DNA of 64,000 nucleotides from assembly GCF_029478665.1 (NCBI RefSeq), contig NZ_JARPQB010000004.1, positions 116,504 through 180,503 on the forward strand, read 5' to 3'. Source of the DNA: Pseudomonas entomophila. GTDB lineage: Bacteria; Pseudomonadota; Gammaproteobacteria; Pseudomonadales; Pseudomonadaceae. Positions 1-8,021 of the stretch are shown in pieces; the first letter of the stretch is position 1, and each line of letters begins with the position of its first letter. Under the pieces are notes generated by a model. That model was not told the DNA's origin. It ran no database searches and saw nothing but the letters and a program-made list of their open reading frames with translations. A program made the position numbers and the translations under genes.

Positions 1-1110
1 CACCGGCCAGCTCGTACGCGGCCGCGCCGCCATAGATGTAGTACACATCGTCGCCCGCGCCACCCTGCAGGGTGAGCGAGGCCGTCGAGGTGAACGTGTC
101 GTTGAGCGCCGAACCGATCACCATGGAGATACCGGTGAACACGTCGCCCTGGGCATCGCCGCCCACGCCCGTGCCACGGCCGAGGTTGTCGATGGTGATG
201 TTGACCGCCTGCGCGGAGCCCGAGTAGTCCAGCACATCGACGCCGCCGCCACCCTCGAAGGTGTGCGCCGTGGCATCGCTGACGAAACGGTCGCCCACGG
301 CCGTGCCACGGAACACCTCGATGCCCTCGAAGGTGTCACCCGCCGCAATCCCGGTGTGCTGGCCGGTCTTGAAGTCGAGGGTGATGCCCGTGCTGCTGTC
401 GGCATAGGACACGGTGTCGACACCCGCGCCACCGACGAAGCGGTCGCCACCGGCACCGCCGAACAGCAGGTCGTTGCCGGCGCCACCGGTGATCACGTTG
501 GCGCTGGCATTGCCGTAGCCGGTGAAGTTGCCGGTACCAATGAAAGTCAGCGCCTCGACTTCGTTGGTCAGGCGATAGGTGGCCAGGTTGGTGCGCACTT
601 CGTCGTAGCCACCACCGGCCAGCTCGTACGCGGCCGCGCCGCCATATATGTAGTACACATCGTCACCCGCGCCACCCTGCAGGGTAAGCGAGGCCGACGA
701 GGTGAACGTGTCGTTGAGCACCGAACCCATCACCATGGAGATACCGGTGAACACGTCGCCCTGGGCATCGCCACCCACGCCCGTGCCACGACCGGTGTTG
801 TCGATGGTGATATTGACCGCCTGCGCGGAGCCCGAATAGTCCAGCACATCGACGCCGCCGCCACCTTCGAAGGTGTGCGCCGTGGCATCGCTGACGAAAC
901 GGTCGCCCACGGCCGTGCCACGGAAGATCTCGATGCCTTCGAAGGTATCGCCTGCGGCGAACCCGGTATGCGCCCCCGTCTTGAAATCAAGCGTGATGCC
1001 GGTGGTCGAGTCGGCGTAGGACACCGTGTCGATGCCCGCGCCACCGATCAGGCGGTCGGCGCCATCCCCACCGAACAGCGTATCGTTGCCCGCGCCACCA
1101 TCGATCACAT
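1..1110. repeat. 612-bp tandem repeat inside the RTX gene
   Basis: The sequence starting at 1 recurs nearly unchanged at 613 (the same opening 30 bases, then isolated substitutions). The period is 612 bp, which is 204 codons, so the frame is kept. The second copy fades near 1110, where the initial RTX block begins. The number of further copies to the left of the window is unknown. Confidence 0.9.
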
Positions 1111-1195
1111 CGTTGCCGGCGCGCCCATAGATCTGGTCATCCGCGGCGGTGCCAACCAGGTTGTCGGCCCCTGCGGTTCCTTGAATAACAGCCAT
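1..1195 (-). CDS. RTX-type calcium-binding secreted protein (N-terminal part, truncated by window edge)
   Basis: The minus-strand frame is open from an ATG at 1195, preceded by a good GAAGGAG ribosome site, to the window edge (398 codons seen). The protein begins almost at once with RTX nonapeptides of the GGxGxD type (GRAGNDVIDGG, GAGNDTLFGG, GGDGADRLIGG near residues 27-60), then alternates about 150 residues of non-RTX sequence with further GGAGND motifs. The pattern repeats every 204 residues. It has no Sec signal, as expected for a type I secretion substrate whose export signal is at the C-terminus (not seen here). It follows its ABC exporter and HlyD adaptor genes on the same strand, so it is probably their cargo. 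RTX repeats bind calcium outside the cell. Whether it is an adhesin, enzyme or surface protein cannot be told from this part. Confidence 0.85.
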   Translation of the reverse strand, partial: MAVIQGTAGADNLVGTAADDQIYGRAGNDVIDGGAGNDTLFGGDGADRLIGGAGIDTVSYADSTTGITLDFKTGAHTGFAAGDTFEGIEIFRGTAVGDRFVSDATAHTFEGGGGVDVLDYSGSAQAVNITIDNTGRGTGVGGDAQGDVFTGISMVMGSVLNDTFTSSASLTLQGGAGDDVYYIYGGAAAYELAGGGYDEVRTNLATYRLTNEVEALTFIGTGNFTGYGNASANVITGGAGNDLLFGGAGGDRFVGGAGVDTVSYADSSTGITLDFKTGQHTGIAAGDTFEGIEVFRGTAVGDRFVSDATAHTFEGGGGVDVLDYSGSAQAVNITIDNLGRGTGVGGDAQGDVFTGISMVIGSALNDTFTSTASLTLQGGAGDDVYYIYGGAAAYELAG

Positions 1196-1258
1196 CGCAA
1201 CTCCTTCCTTGCTCCAATGTTGAACGTCCCTGTGCTGACGCCAATCCTTCGATGGCGC

Positions 1259-2572
1259 TCACCCTTCCCTGAATGCTCGTTGCGCGTGGTCGCCTACTGG
1301 CTTGAGCAGATAGGACAGCACGGTGCGACGACCCGTCTGGATCATCGACTCCACCGGCATGCCCGGCACCAGCGTGAGGCCGTCGAGCTTGCGCTGCTCG
1401 GCCTTGTCGATATGAATACCGGCGCGGTAGTAGCCGAGCCCGGTCTGCGGGTCGCTCACCAGGTCGGCGGAAAGCCGCACCACCCGCCCCATGACTTCCG
1501 GCGTGGTGGCGCGATTGAAGGCACTGAAGCGCAGCAAGGCGTCCTGGCCGAGCATGACCTGGTCGATGTCCTGCGGGCTGACCCGCGCCTCGACCAGCAG
1601 CTCGTCATCAATCGGCACGATCTGCATCAGGGTTTCGGCCGGCGAGATCACGCCACCCACGGTATGCACGGCCAGTTGCTGGACGCGCCCGGCACTGGGC
1701 GCCAGCACATCGACGCGCTTGAGCTGGTCGGCGGCGGCAACCTCGCGCTCCACCCACTCCCCTTGCCGGGCCATGAGGTCGCGCAGCTCTTCGGAAACCT
1801 GCTCGCGGAAACGCTGATCGACCTGCAGCAACTCCAGCTGAGTCTCGGCAATGCGTGCGCGAGCTTCGGCAATCGAGGCGATCAGTTGGCCGCGCTCACC
1901 CTGCAGGCGGGCGATGCCACGTGCCAGGGCATTGACCCGATCGAGGGTCATCAGGCCCTTCTTCTGCAACGTCTTGACCGCCTGGTATTCCTCGTCGATC
2001 AGGCGGATCTCCTCCGCCTTGGTACGCTGCTGCAGATCGTGACCGCCGATGGTCTGCTTGAGCTGCTCGATACGCTCGCGCAGTTGCGATTTCTGACCCT
2101 CGCGGGACTGCCGGCGATCGGCAAACAATTGCCGCTCGCTGGCCATGACCGCCTGCACTTGTTCATCCGCCTGGCGCGACACCAGGCGCGCAGGCATCTC
2201 CACCTGCGCCTTGCCGTCACGCTCGGCCTCCAGCCTGGCCTGGCGCGCCAACGCCTGATCCAGCGCCTTGGCAACGATGGCATGGCTGGCCTCCTGCACG
2301 GTGGCGTCCAGGCGCACCAGCACCTCGCCCGCCTGCACCGCCTGCCCCTCGCTTACCAGCAACTGCGCGACCACACCGCCATTGGGGTGCTGCACCTTCT
2401 TCACACTGTCCTGCACGGCGACGGTGCCCGGCGCGATGACCGCCCCGGCCAGCTCGGTGACGGCCGACCAAGCCAGAGAACCACCCAGCAGTACCACGAC
2501 CACTGCGGCGCCCACCCACAGGTGATTGCGCAACGACCCCAGCAGTTGCTTTTCGTTATCGACAGTCTTCAT
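1259..2572 (-). CDS. HlyD-family type I secretion periplasmic adaptor
   Basis: 437-residue membrane fusion protein. It has a short cytoplasmic N-terminus, one transmembrane helix at about residues 17-38, a lipoyl/barrel-sandwich half near residues 55-90 (GGVVAQLLVSEGQAV), long coiled coils at about 100-290, and the second barrel-sandwich half plus a beta-barrel domain ending with VPGMPVESMIQTGRRTVLSYLLKP, a classic HlyD C-terminus. It bridges the inner-membrane ABC exporter to an outer-membrane TolC-like channel, which is not encoded in this window. The ATG overlaps the stop of the upstream ABC gene by four bases (ATGA), showing translational coupling. Length and motifs fit the PrtE/AprE subgroup. 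Confidence 0.93.
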   Translation of the reverse strand: MKTVDNEKQLLGSLRNHLWVGAAVVVVLLGGSLAWSAVTELAGAVIAPGTVAVQDSVKKVQHPNGGVVAQLLVSEGQAVQAGEVLVRLDATVQEASHAIVAKALDQALARQARLEAERDGKAQVEMPARLVSRQADEQVQAVMASERQLFADRRQSREGQKSQLRERIEQLKQTIGGHDLQQRTKAEEIRLIDEEYQAVKTLQKKGLMTLDRVNALARGIARLQGERGQLIASIAEARARIAETQLELLQVDQRFREQVSEELRDLMARQGEWVEREVAAADQLKRVDVLAPSAGRVQQLAVHTVGGVISPAETLMQIVPIDDELLVEARVSPQDIDQVMLGQDALLRFSAFNRATTPEVMGRVVRLSADLVSDPQTGLGYYRAGIHIDKAEQRKLDGLTLVPGMPVESMIQTGRRTVLSYLLKPVGDHAQRAFREG

Positions 2573-4281
2573 GCCTGCGCCCCTCCCTTCACGGCCACCG
2601 GCCGCGCCAGCACCGCGTCCCGTGGGCCAAACGCGGCCTGGGCACCCTGCTCCAGCACCAGCACCTGGTCCATCACCGACAGCAACCCCGAGCGATGGGC
2701 GATGGCGATGACCACGCCGCCCCGCGCCTTCACGCCCTGGATCGCCCGGGCCAACGCCCGTTCTCCCTCGGCGTCGAGGTTGGCGTTGGGCTCGTCGAGC
2801 ACCACCAGGAAGGGATCGCCATACAACGCCCGGGCCAGGCCGACACGTTGGCGCTGCCCAGCGGAAAGATTGGCGCCACCGGCGCCGATCGGCGTGTCGT
2901 AGCCTTGCGGCAGTTGCAGGATCATTTCGTGCACACCCGCCTGGCGCGCCGCCGAGACAATGGCCGCAGCGTCGGCATCAGGGTCCAGGCGCGCAATGTT
3001 CTGCGCGACAGTCGCCTCGAACAGGTCGACGCTCTGCGGCAGGTAGCCCGTCTGCGCCGCCCGCGTCGCATCCGGCCACAAGGTCAGCGCCGCGCCGTCC
3101 AGGCAGACCTGGCCACGCGCCGCCAGCCAGGCGCCCACCAGCGCACGCGCCAGCGACGACTTGCCCGAAGCGCTTGGCCCGACCACCGCCATGGCACTAC
3201 CCGCGGCCAGCGTGAAGTTGACATTGTTCAACACCAGGCGTTGCCCACCAGGTGGCGCGACGCACAAGCCATCCACCTGCAGTTGATGCCTTGCCATCGG
3301 CAGCGCGGTCTTTTCAGTGGGCTCAGGGAAGATCGCCAACACCTCTTGCAGTTGCTGCCAGGCCAGCCGTGCCGACACCAGGCTGCGCCAGGTGCCGATG
3401 ATCTGCTCGGCCGGCGCCAGCGTGCGGGCGACGATAATCGAAGCAGCGACAATGGCACCGCCACTGAGGTCGCCCTGGATCACCAGCCAGGCCCCCACGC
3501 CCAGCGACGCCGACTGCACCAGCTGGCGCAAGGCCTTGGTGATGCCGCCGTAGAAACCACTGACATCGGCGCTGCGCCGCTGCAGGGTGGCGTAGTGCGC
3601 CTGCAAGCCCTGCCAGCGCTCGGTGGCGCGCCCGGTCATGCCCATCGCGGCGAGCACTTCGGCACCGCCGTGAGCCTGCTGGCCCAAACGATTGCGCTGG
3701 CTCGCAAGCTCCGCAGCATCACGCATGTCCTGGCGGGTACCGCGATCGGTGAGCCAGGTCAGCAGCACCATCAGCACGATCATGCCCAGCGCCACCAACC
3801 CCAGGGAGGGATGGATATAGAAGCTGACCGCCAGGTACACCGGCATCCAGGGCAAATCGAAGAATGCCATGAGGCCAGGGCCTGCGATGAAAGCGCGGAT
3901 CTGCTCCAGCTCATGGGCGGGCTTGAGCGGGTCATGGCGCATGACGATCTTCAGCGGCGCCCCGGCGATGGCCCGGAACACTTGCATGGACAATGCACTG
4001 TCGATCGCCGCCGCGACCCGCGACATGACCCGGGCACGGATGATGTCAACCAGCGCGAACACCACGTAGATACCCAGCACCAGCAACCCCAGCGCCACCA
4101 GCGTGGGCAGGCTGCGGCTGGGGATGACCCGGTCGTAGACTTCGAGCATGAACAAGGGGCCGACCAACGCCAACAGGTTGATCACACCCGAGAACAGGGC
4201 CGCACCGATCAAGCCTTTTTTCAGGGCCACGGACAGCTGTTCCGGCAGCACGCGTGCGCCAGCATCCTTACTGCTTTTCAA
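2569..4281 (-). CDS. Type I secretion ABC exporter (permease/ATPase, PrtD/AprD type)
   Basis: 570 residues from a proposed TTG start at 4281. An upstream in-frame ATG at 4380 would add 33 residues unlike the family, whereas the TTG has AAGGA nine bases upstream. Membrane domain at about residues 25-290 (GLIGAALFSGVINLLALVGP begins the first helix). The ATPase domain has Walker A GPSASGKSS, signature LSAGQRQRVGLARAL, Walker B VVLDEPNANLD and the switch His in AHRSG. There is no C39 peptidase domain, so the cargo is exported without leader cleavage. It is the first gene of the exporter-HlyD-RTX unit and powers export of the RTX protein at 1..1195. The TTG start is my inference. Confidence 0.9.
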   Translation of the reverse strand: MKSSKDAGARVLPEQLSVALKKGLIGAALFSGVINLLALVGPLFMLEVYDRVIPSRSLPTLVALGLLVLGIYVVFALVDIIRARVMSRVAAAIDSALSMQVFRAIAGAPLKIVMRHDPLKPAHELEQIRAFIAGPGLMAFFDLPWMPVYLAVSFYIHPSLGLVALGMIVLMVLLTWLTDRGTRQDMRDAAELASQRNRLGQQAHGGAEVLAAMGMTGRATERWQGLQAHYATLQRRSADVSGFYGGITKALRQLVQSASLGVGAWLVIQGDLSGGAIVAASIIVARTLAPAEQIIGTWRSLVSARLAWQQLQEVLAIFPEPTEKTALPMARHQLQVDGLCVAPPGGQRLVLNNVNFTLAAGSAMAVVGPSASGKSSLARALVGAWLAARGQVCLDGAALTLWPDATRAAQTGYLPQSVDLFEATVAQNIARLDPDADAAAIVSAARQAGVHEMILQLPQGYDTPIGAGGANLSAGQRQRVGLARALYGDPFLVVLDEPNANLDAEGERALARAIQGVKARGGVVIAIAHRSGLLSVMDQVLVLEQGAQAAFGPRDAVLARPVAVKGGAQA

Positions 4282-4401
4282 GTGTTCCGATCCTTGGAAG
4301 AGAAGCGTTGCGAGACACGCAAACGAATGGGGGATGTCGCGGATCATACCCGAAGGAAATGCCGCAATCGATGGCCTCAAGCCATCAATTTTTGCCTTGC
4401 G

Positions 4402-4587
4402 TCAAAGCTCTCGGCAGGCGGCATTGTCGAAGGGGCCGGCAAAGCGTTTCCAGCCATCGCCCGGTGACCATTGCGAGCAGACCAGGCGCCCATCGGCCTG
4501 GCTTTCCCAGCGCCACCAGGGCGCCATGGCGGCTTGGGCCTGGAGCAGACAGAACGCCGCGGCGACAGCGACGATCAGTGTTTTCAT
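4402..4587 (-). CDS. Small exported Trp-rich protein, unknown function
   Basis: 61 residues with a clear Sec signal peptide (MKTLIVAVAAAFCLLQAQA, cleavage near residue 19-22) and a GAGGG ribosome site about seven bases before the ATG. The mature part is about 40 residues, has five Trp (APWWRWES, SQWSPGDGW) and two Cys that could form one disulfide. It is probably periplasmic or secreted. It lies between flgE and the type I secretion operon on the same strand, after a strong hairpin. I do not recognise a family. Confidence 0.7.
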   Translation of the reverse strand: MKTLIVAVAAAFCLLQAQAAMAPWWRWESQADGRLVCSQWSPGDGWKRFAGPFDNAACREL

Positions 4588-4606
4588 GAGCCAACCCTCG
4601 AAGACG

Positions 4607-4635
4607 ACGAACCCCTTCGCGAGAAAGGGGTTCGT
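4607..4635 (-). terminator. Hairpin downstream of flgE
   Basis: An 11-bp perfect inverted repeat (ACGAACCCCTT / AAGGGGTTCGT) with a 7-base loop, 36 bp after the flgE stop and before the small exported ORF. It lacks a good T-run, so it may be an attenuator or mRNA-stabilising stem rather than a full terminator. Confidence 0.5.
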
Positions 4636-4671
4636 GTGGTTACGCGTAGCGCGGCGACCTGCCAGCGACCA

Positions 4672-6063
4672 TCAGGTCATCTGGATGATGGTCTGCATGA
4701 TGGTGCTTTCGGTGGAGATGGTCTTGGCGTTGGCCTGGTAGTTGCTCTGCGCCTTGATCAGCTCGACCAGCTCCTGGGTCAGGTTGACGTTGGAGGCTTC
4801 CAGCGAGTTGGATTCGACGCTGCCCAGGGTGCCGGTCTTCGGTGCATCGATGCCCGGGATGCCCGAAGCGAACGACTCTTTCCAGCGGGTGCCGCCGATC
4901 TGCTGCAGGCCCTGCGGGTTGGCGAAGCTGGCGATGGCGACCTGGCCGATGGCGCGGGACTGCTGGTTGCTGAAGCTGGCGAACATCACGCCGGTGGAGT
5001 CGATCGACAGGTTCGACAGGATACCGGTGGCGTAGCCGTCCTGGGACTGCGACATACGCGCTGTCGCGGTGTTGTAGGAGGTGGTGCTGTTCATCGACAG
5101 ACGCATGCCGTCGGCGTTGCCGACCGCGCCATTCGACGCCCAGTTGCCGGCGGAGTCCTTGGCGGCAGGCACCCAGCCTTTCATGCTGAAGATGTTGTTG
5201 GTGACGCTCCAGTCGAACTGGCCAACCGGCGTGGTCGGCACGCCCGTGGCGGCGGTCGTCATGTTCTTCACGCTGCCATCGGGGTTGAAGTTGATGGTGC
5301 CGGTCAGCGGAGTGGTACCCGCTGGGGCGGCAGCACCTGGCGTGAAGGGGTTGCGCCCATCGACCAGGGTATACATGGTCCACTGGTTGGTGCCGGTCTT
5401 GCGGTAGAACTGCTCCATGACATGCTCGTTACCCTGGCTGTCGTACACCTTGGTCGGGAACGAGTCGGAGTAGGTGCTCCGGTCAGTTGGATCGAACGGC
5501 TTGTTCGGCACCATCGCCGGTGGCGTCGCGGTGGCGTCCCATACCTGCAGCGGGATATCGAGGGCCGACGAGTTCAGGTTGATACCCTGATCGATCAGGG
5601 TGGTGGACTTGGGCGCCAGCGCCGAGGTGTCGATCTTCAGGTCGGTCAGCACGCCCTTCTGGATCTTGCCGTTGGCATCGGCGGCATAGCCCTGCAGGCG
5701 CATGCCGTCGGAGGTGACGACAAAGTTGTCCTTGTTGGTCTGGAACGCACCGGCACGGGAGTAGCTCAGCGAGCCGTTGTCGGACAGGACGAAGAAGCCC
5801 TGGCCCTGGATACCCATGTCCAGCACGTTGCCGGTGTTGTTCACGTCACCCTGGCCGAACTGCTGGGATACGTTGGCCAGGCGCACGCCGTTGCCGACCT
5901 GGTTCTTGCCCACGCCCAGGCGGTTGGCGCCGGCGTAGACGTCGGCGAACTCGGCGCGCGACGACTTGAAACCGTTGGTGTTGACGTTGGCGATGTTGTT
6001 GCCGGTGACGTCCAGTTGCTTGTTGGCTGCGTAAAGACCGCTAAGGCCGATATTGAAAGACAT
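4672..6063 (-). CDS. flgE: Flagellar hook protein FlgE
   Basis: 463 residues. The N-terminal flagellar rod/hook signature is clear (MSFNIGLSGLYAANKQLDVTG, then NNIANVNTNGFKSS), followed by the variable hook middle domains and a conserved C-terminus (SNVNLTQELVELIKAQSNYQANAKTISTES...MQTIIQMT). It polymerises into the external hook that joins the rod to the filament. Fourth gene of flgBCDE, 30 bp after flgD. Expected to depend on the sigma-54 promoter upstream of flgB. Confidence 0.97.
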   Translation of the reverse strand: MSFNIGLSGLYAANKQLDVTGNNIANVNTNGFKSSRAEFADVYAGANRLGVGKNQVGNGVRLANVSQQFGQGDVNNTGNVLDMGIQGQGFFVLSDNGSLSYSRAGAFQTNKDNFVVTSDGMRLQGYAADANGKIQKGVLTDLKIDTSALAPKSTTLIDQGINLNSSALDIPLQVWDATATPPAMVPNKPFDPTDRSTYSDSFPTKVYDSQGNEHVMEQFYRKTGTNQWTMYTLVDGRNPFTPGAAAPAGTTPLTGTINFNPDGSVKNMTTAATGVPTTPVGQFDWSVTNNIFSMKGWVPAAKDSAGNWASNGAVGNADGMRLSMNSTTSYNTATARMSQSQDGYATGILSNLSIDSTGVMFASFSNQQSRAIGQVAIASFANPQGLQQIGGTRWKESFASGIPGIDAPKTGTLGSVESNSLEASNVNLTQELVELIKAQSNYQANAKTISTESTIMQTIIQMT

Positions 6064-6093
6064 GTGTTCGCTCCTTCTGCCGTTCTAGCGGCC

Positions 6094-6798
6094 TTAGATT
6101 CCGATGGTTTGTACTTTGGAGATGCCCAGCTTGCCGATGCCAGCAAGGTTGAGCATCATCTCGCCGCCGTTCTGGAAGCTGACGCTGTTCACCGTGGCCG
6201 GCAGCAGCGTGTACATGGTCGCCGCCTTGCCATCGACCGTGGTGGTGGCGGTAAAGGTGTAGTTGCCCGGGCTGAGCTTCTCGTTCTTGTCGTTGGTACC
6301 GTCCCAGATGAAGTCGGCGTTGCCCTTCTTCTGCTCGCCCAACTGGATGGTCTTGACCACGTTGCCATCCTTGTCCTTGATGGTGACCTTGCCATCGGTG
6401 ATGTTCTGCGGCACGACCACCTGGCCGGTGAAGCTCTTGGTGGTGTCGACCATGGCCTTCTCGCTCTGCACGATCACCGAGCGCCCGACCAGGGACGAGG
6501 CCTGCAGCGCCTGGGACGAGCCCATGCCGGTGATGATCGAGCTGACCGAGCTGTTGAGGGTCTGGATACCCTCCAGGCTGCTGAACTGCGCCAGCTGGGC
6601 CACGAACTCGCCGTTGTCCTGGGGATCCAGCGGGTTCTGGTGCTGCATCTGGGTGACCAGCAACTGCAGGAACGCATCCTTGCCCAGGGCGTTCTTGTCG
6701 GTCTTCTCGGTGGTGGGCTTCTTGGTCGTGCCGTCGCTGACGCCCGAGTTCTTCAGGACATCATTGAGGTTCACGCCAGTAGTGCTTTCGACTGCCAT
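6094..6798 (-). CDS. flgD: Flagellar hook assembly scaffold FlgD
   Basis: 234 residues. The N-terminal export and cap region contains LGKDAFLQLLVTQMQHQNPLDPQDNGE-type sequence typical of FlgD, followed by a FlgD Ig-like fold (about residues 110-185, IKDKDGNVVKTIQLG, FIWDGTNDKNEKLSPGNY) and a Tudor-like region. It caps the growing hook and guides FlgE assembly, then leaves. It sits between flgC and flgE with 15- and 30-bp gaps, so it is in the same transcript. Confidence 0.96.
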   Translation of the reverse strand: MAVESTTGVNLNDVLKNSGVSDGTTKKPTTEKTDKNALGKDAFLQLLVTQMQHQNPLDPQDNGEFVAQLAQFSSLEGIQTLNSSVSSIITGMGSSQALQASSLVGRSVIVQSEKAMVDTTKSFTGQVVVPQNITDGKVTIKDKDGNVVKTIQLGEQKKGNADFIWDGTNDKNEKLSPGNYTFTATTTVDGKAATMYTLLPATVNSVSFQNGGEMMLNLAGIGKLGISKVQTIGI

Positions 6799-6813
6799 GG
6801 TCCGGGTTCCTTA

Positions 6814-7257
6814 TCACTGACCCAGGGTCAGCACTTTCTGCATCATGGTCTTGGCGGTGTTCATCAGCTCGGCGTTGGTCTGGAACGCACGGCTGGCGGA
6901 GATCATGTCGGCCATCTCCTCGACCACGTTGACATTGGGGTAGTAGACGTAGCCATCCTTGTTCGCCGCCGGGTGGTTCGGCTCGTAGCGCGCCTCGAGG
7001 TTGCTCTGGTCCTCGATGATGCCCTTGACCTGCACACCCTGCCCCGCCTCGCCCTGGTCCTCGAACAGCGACTGGCCGACGCCGCCCTGGGCCTGCTGGA
7101 AGGTGGTGGCGAATACCGGGTGGCGGGCACGGTAGGTCTGGTCGATGCTCGACGAGACGGTCTCGGCGTTGGCGATGTTCGAGGCAACGGTGTTCAGGCG
7201 CGTGTTCTGCGCGCTCATGCCGCTACCGGCGATATTGAAGACACTGGCAAGGGACAT
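6814..7257 (-). CDS. flgC: Flagellar basal-body rod protein FlgC
   Basis: 147 residues starting MSLASVFNIAGSGMSAQNTR, with the rod-protein signature LNTVASNIANAET. The C-terminal helix ends in NTAKTMMQKVLTLGQ. Proximal rod subunit. The chosen ATG at 7257 has GGAGAG five bases upstream inside the end of flgB; a GTG two codons earlier (7263) is possible but overlaps the flgB stop. Only two bases separate it from flgB. Confidence 0.96.
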   Translation of the reverse strand: MSLASVFNIAGSGMSAQNTRLNTVASNIANAETVSSSIDQTYRARHPVFATTFQQAQGGVGQSLFEDQGEAGQGVQVKGIIEDQSNLEARYEPNHPAANKDGYVYYPNVNVVEEMADMISASRAFQTNAELMNTAKTMMQKVLTLGQ

Positions 7258-7259
7258 GG

Positions 7260-7667
7260 TCACTCTCCGCGCAGGGCTGCGACCAGCCCTTTGAATTTAC
7301 TGTTGAGCAGGGTGAAGCTGGCCTGGAAGCCAACGGCGTTCTCGGCGTAGTTCGACTGCTCCATCTGGGCGTCCACGGTGTTCTGGTCGATCGACGGCTG
7401 CATCGGCGTGCGGTACTGCAGCGTGTCATCGGCCATCGCCAGGCCTTCGGCCTCGATGTGACGGCTGTTGGTACGGTCGAGGGCGATACGTCCCTTCTGC
7501 TGCTTGTCCGCCTCGGCGGCGAGCACCGACGAGAAGTCCATGTCACGCGCCTTGTAGTTGGGCGTGTCAGCGTTGGCGATGTTGTTGGCCAGCACCTCGG
7601 CGCGCTGGGCGCGGAAGCCCAATGCCTTTTCGTGGATGCCGAGCGCTTTGTCGAAGCTGATGCTCAT
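7260..7667 (-). CDS. flgB: Flagellar basal-body rod protein FlgB
   Basis: 135 residues starting MSISFDKALGIHEKALGF and containing the rod signature LANNIANADTPNYKARDMDF. Proximal rod protein and first gene of flgBCDE. The frame is open further upstream, but those residues do not match the family and would span the sigma-54 promoter. The ribosome site is weak (AAGG about ten bases upstream). Confidence 0.95.
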   Translation of the reverse strand: MSISFDKALGIHEKALGFRAQRAEVLANNIANADTPNYKARDMDFSSVLAAEADKQQKGRIALDRTNSRHIEAEGLAMADDTLQYRTPMQPSIDQNTVDAQMEQSNYAENAVGFQASFTLLNSKFKGLVAALRGE

Positions 7668-7715
7668 GTCGGGGAAACCTTCGAAGGTTGACCAGAATTT
7701 CGTTGGCAAAGCTTT

Positions 7716-7731
7716 AGCAAGGGTTGTGCCA
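7716..7731 (-). promoter_or_regulatory. Sigma-54 promoter of flgBCDE
   Basis: The minus strand reads TGGCAC-AACCC-TTGCT, a perfect -24/-12 element for RpoN with GG and GC spaced correctly. The predicted transcription start is near 7704, giving a leader of about 37 bases before flgB. In Pseudomonas this class of promoter is activated by FleR or FleQ, which are not encoded here. Confidence 0.88.
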
Positions 7732-8021
7732 ACCAGCAAACCCCTCATGAATGCTGGCTTCTCGCCCACCACTACCCTCCCAGGCTGCCAGAAAAGCGGC
7801 AAAGTGCTTCCGCCTCGCGGCGCGCAAGCGGCAAATAGCAGGCGGCAAAAGCGGCAAACCAAAAAATTGACGTCAAACAAAAGTGTCAATGTGCCACTAC
7901 CTGGGATAGCATGCGCTCCCCGCGCAGAGGCGTGCTGAAAGCCCCTCCCCGAGAAACGCAAGGTTTCACGCCACGCCTGGATGCGCGCCGCTCTTCAAGA
8001 CGATTTCCAAGGAACGAAAAC
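7732..8021. other. Divergent intergenic region between flgB and the autotransporter gene
   Basis: About 290 bp without a supported gene. It contains a lower-G+C stretch around 7790-7885, including TTGACGTCAA at 7867, and the autotransporter ribosome site AAGGAA at 8009-8014. I cannot assign a clear promoter to the rightward gene. Confidence 0.5.

Noticed and set aside
263..2902. Very long plus-strand frame (879 codons) over the RTX and HlyD genes
   Set aside because: It is antisense to clear RTX, HlyD and ABC coding sequence. Long shadow frames are normal in DNA this GC-rich; no ribosome site and no recognisable domain.
4471..7350. Plus-strand frame of 959 codons across flgE-flgD-flgC
   Set aside because: Fully antisense to conserved flagellar genes, with low-complexity His/Gly/Val composition typical of shadow translations.
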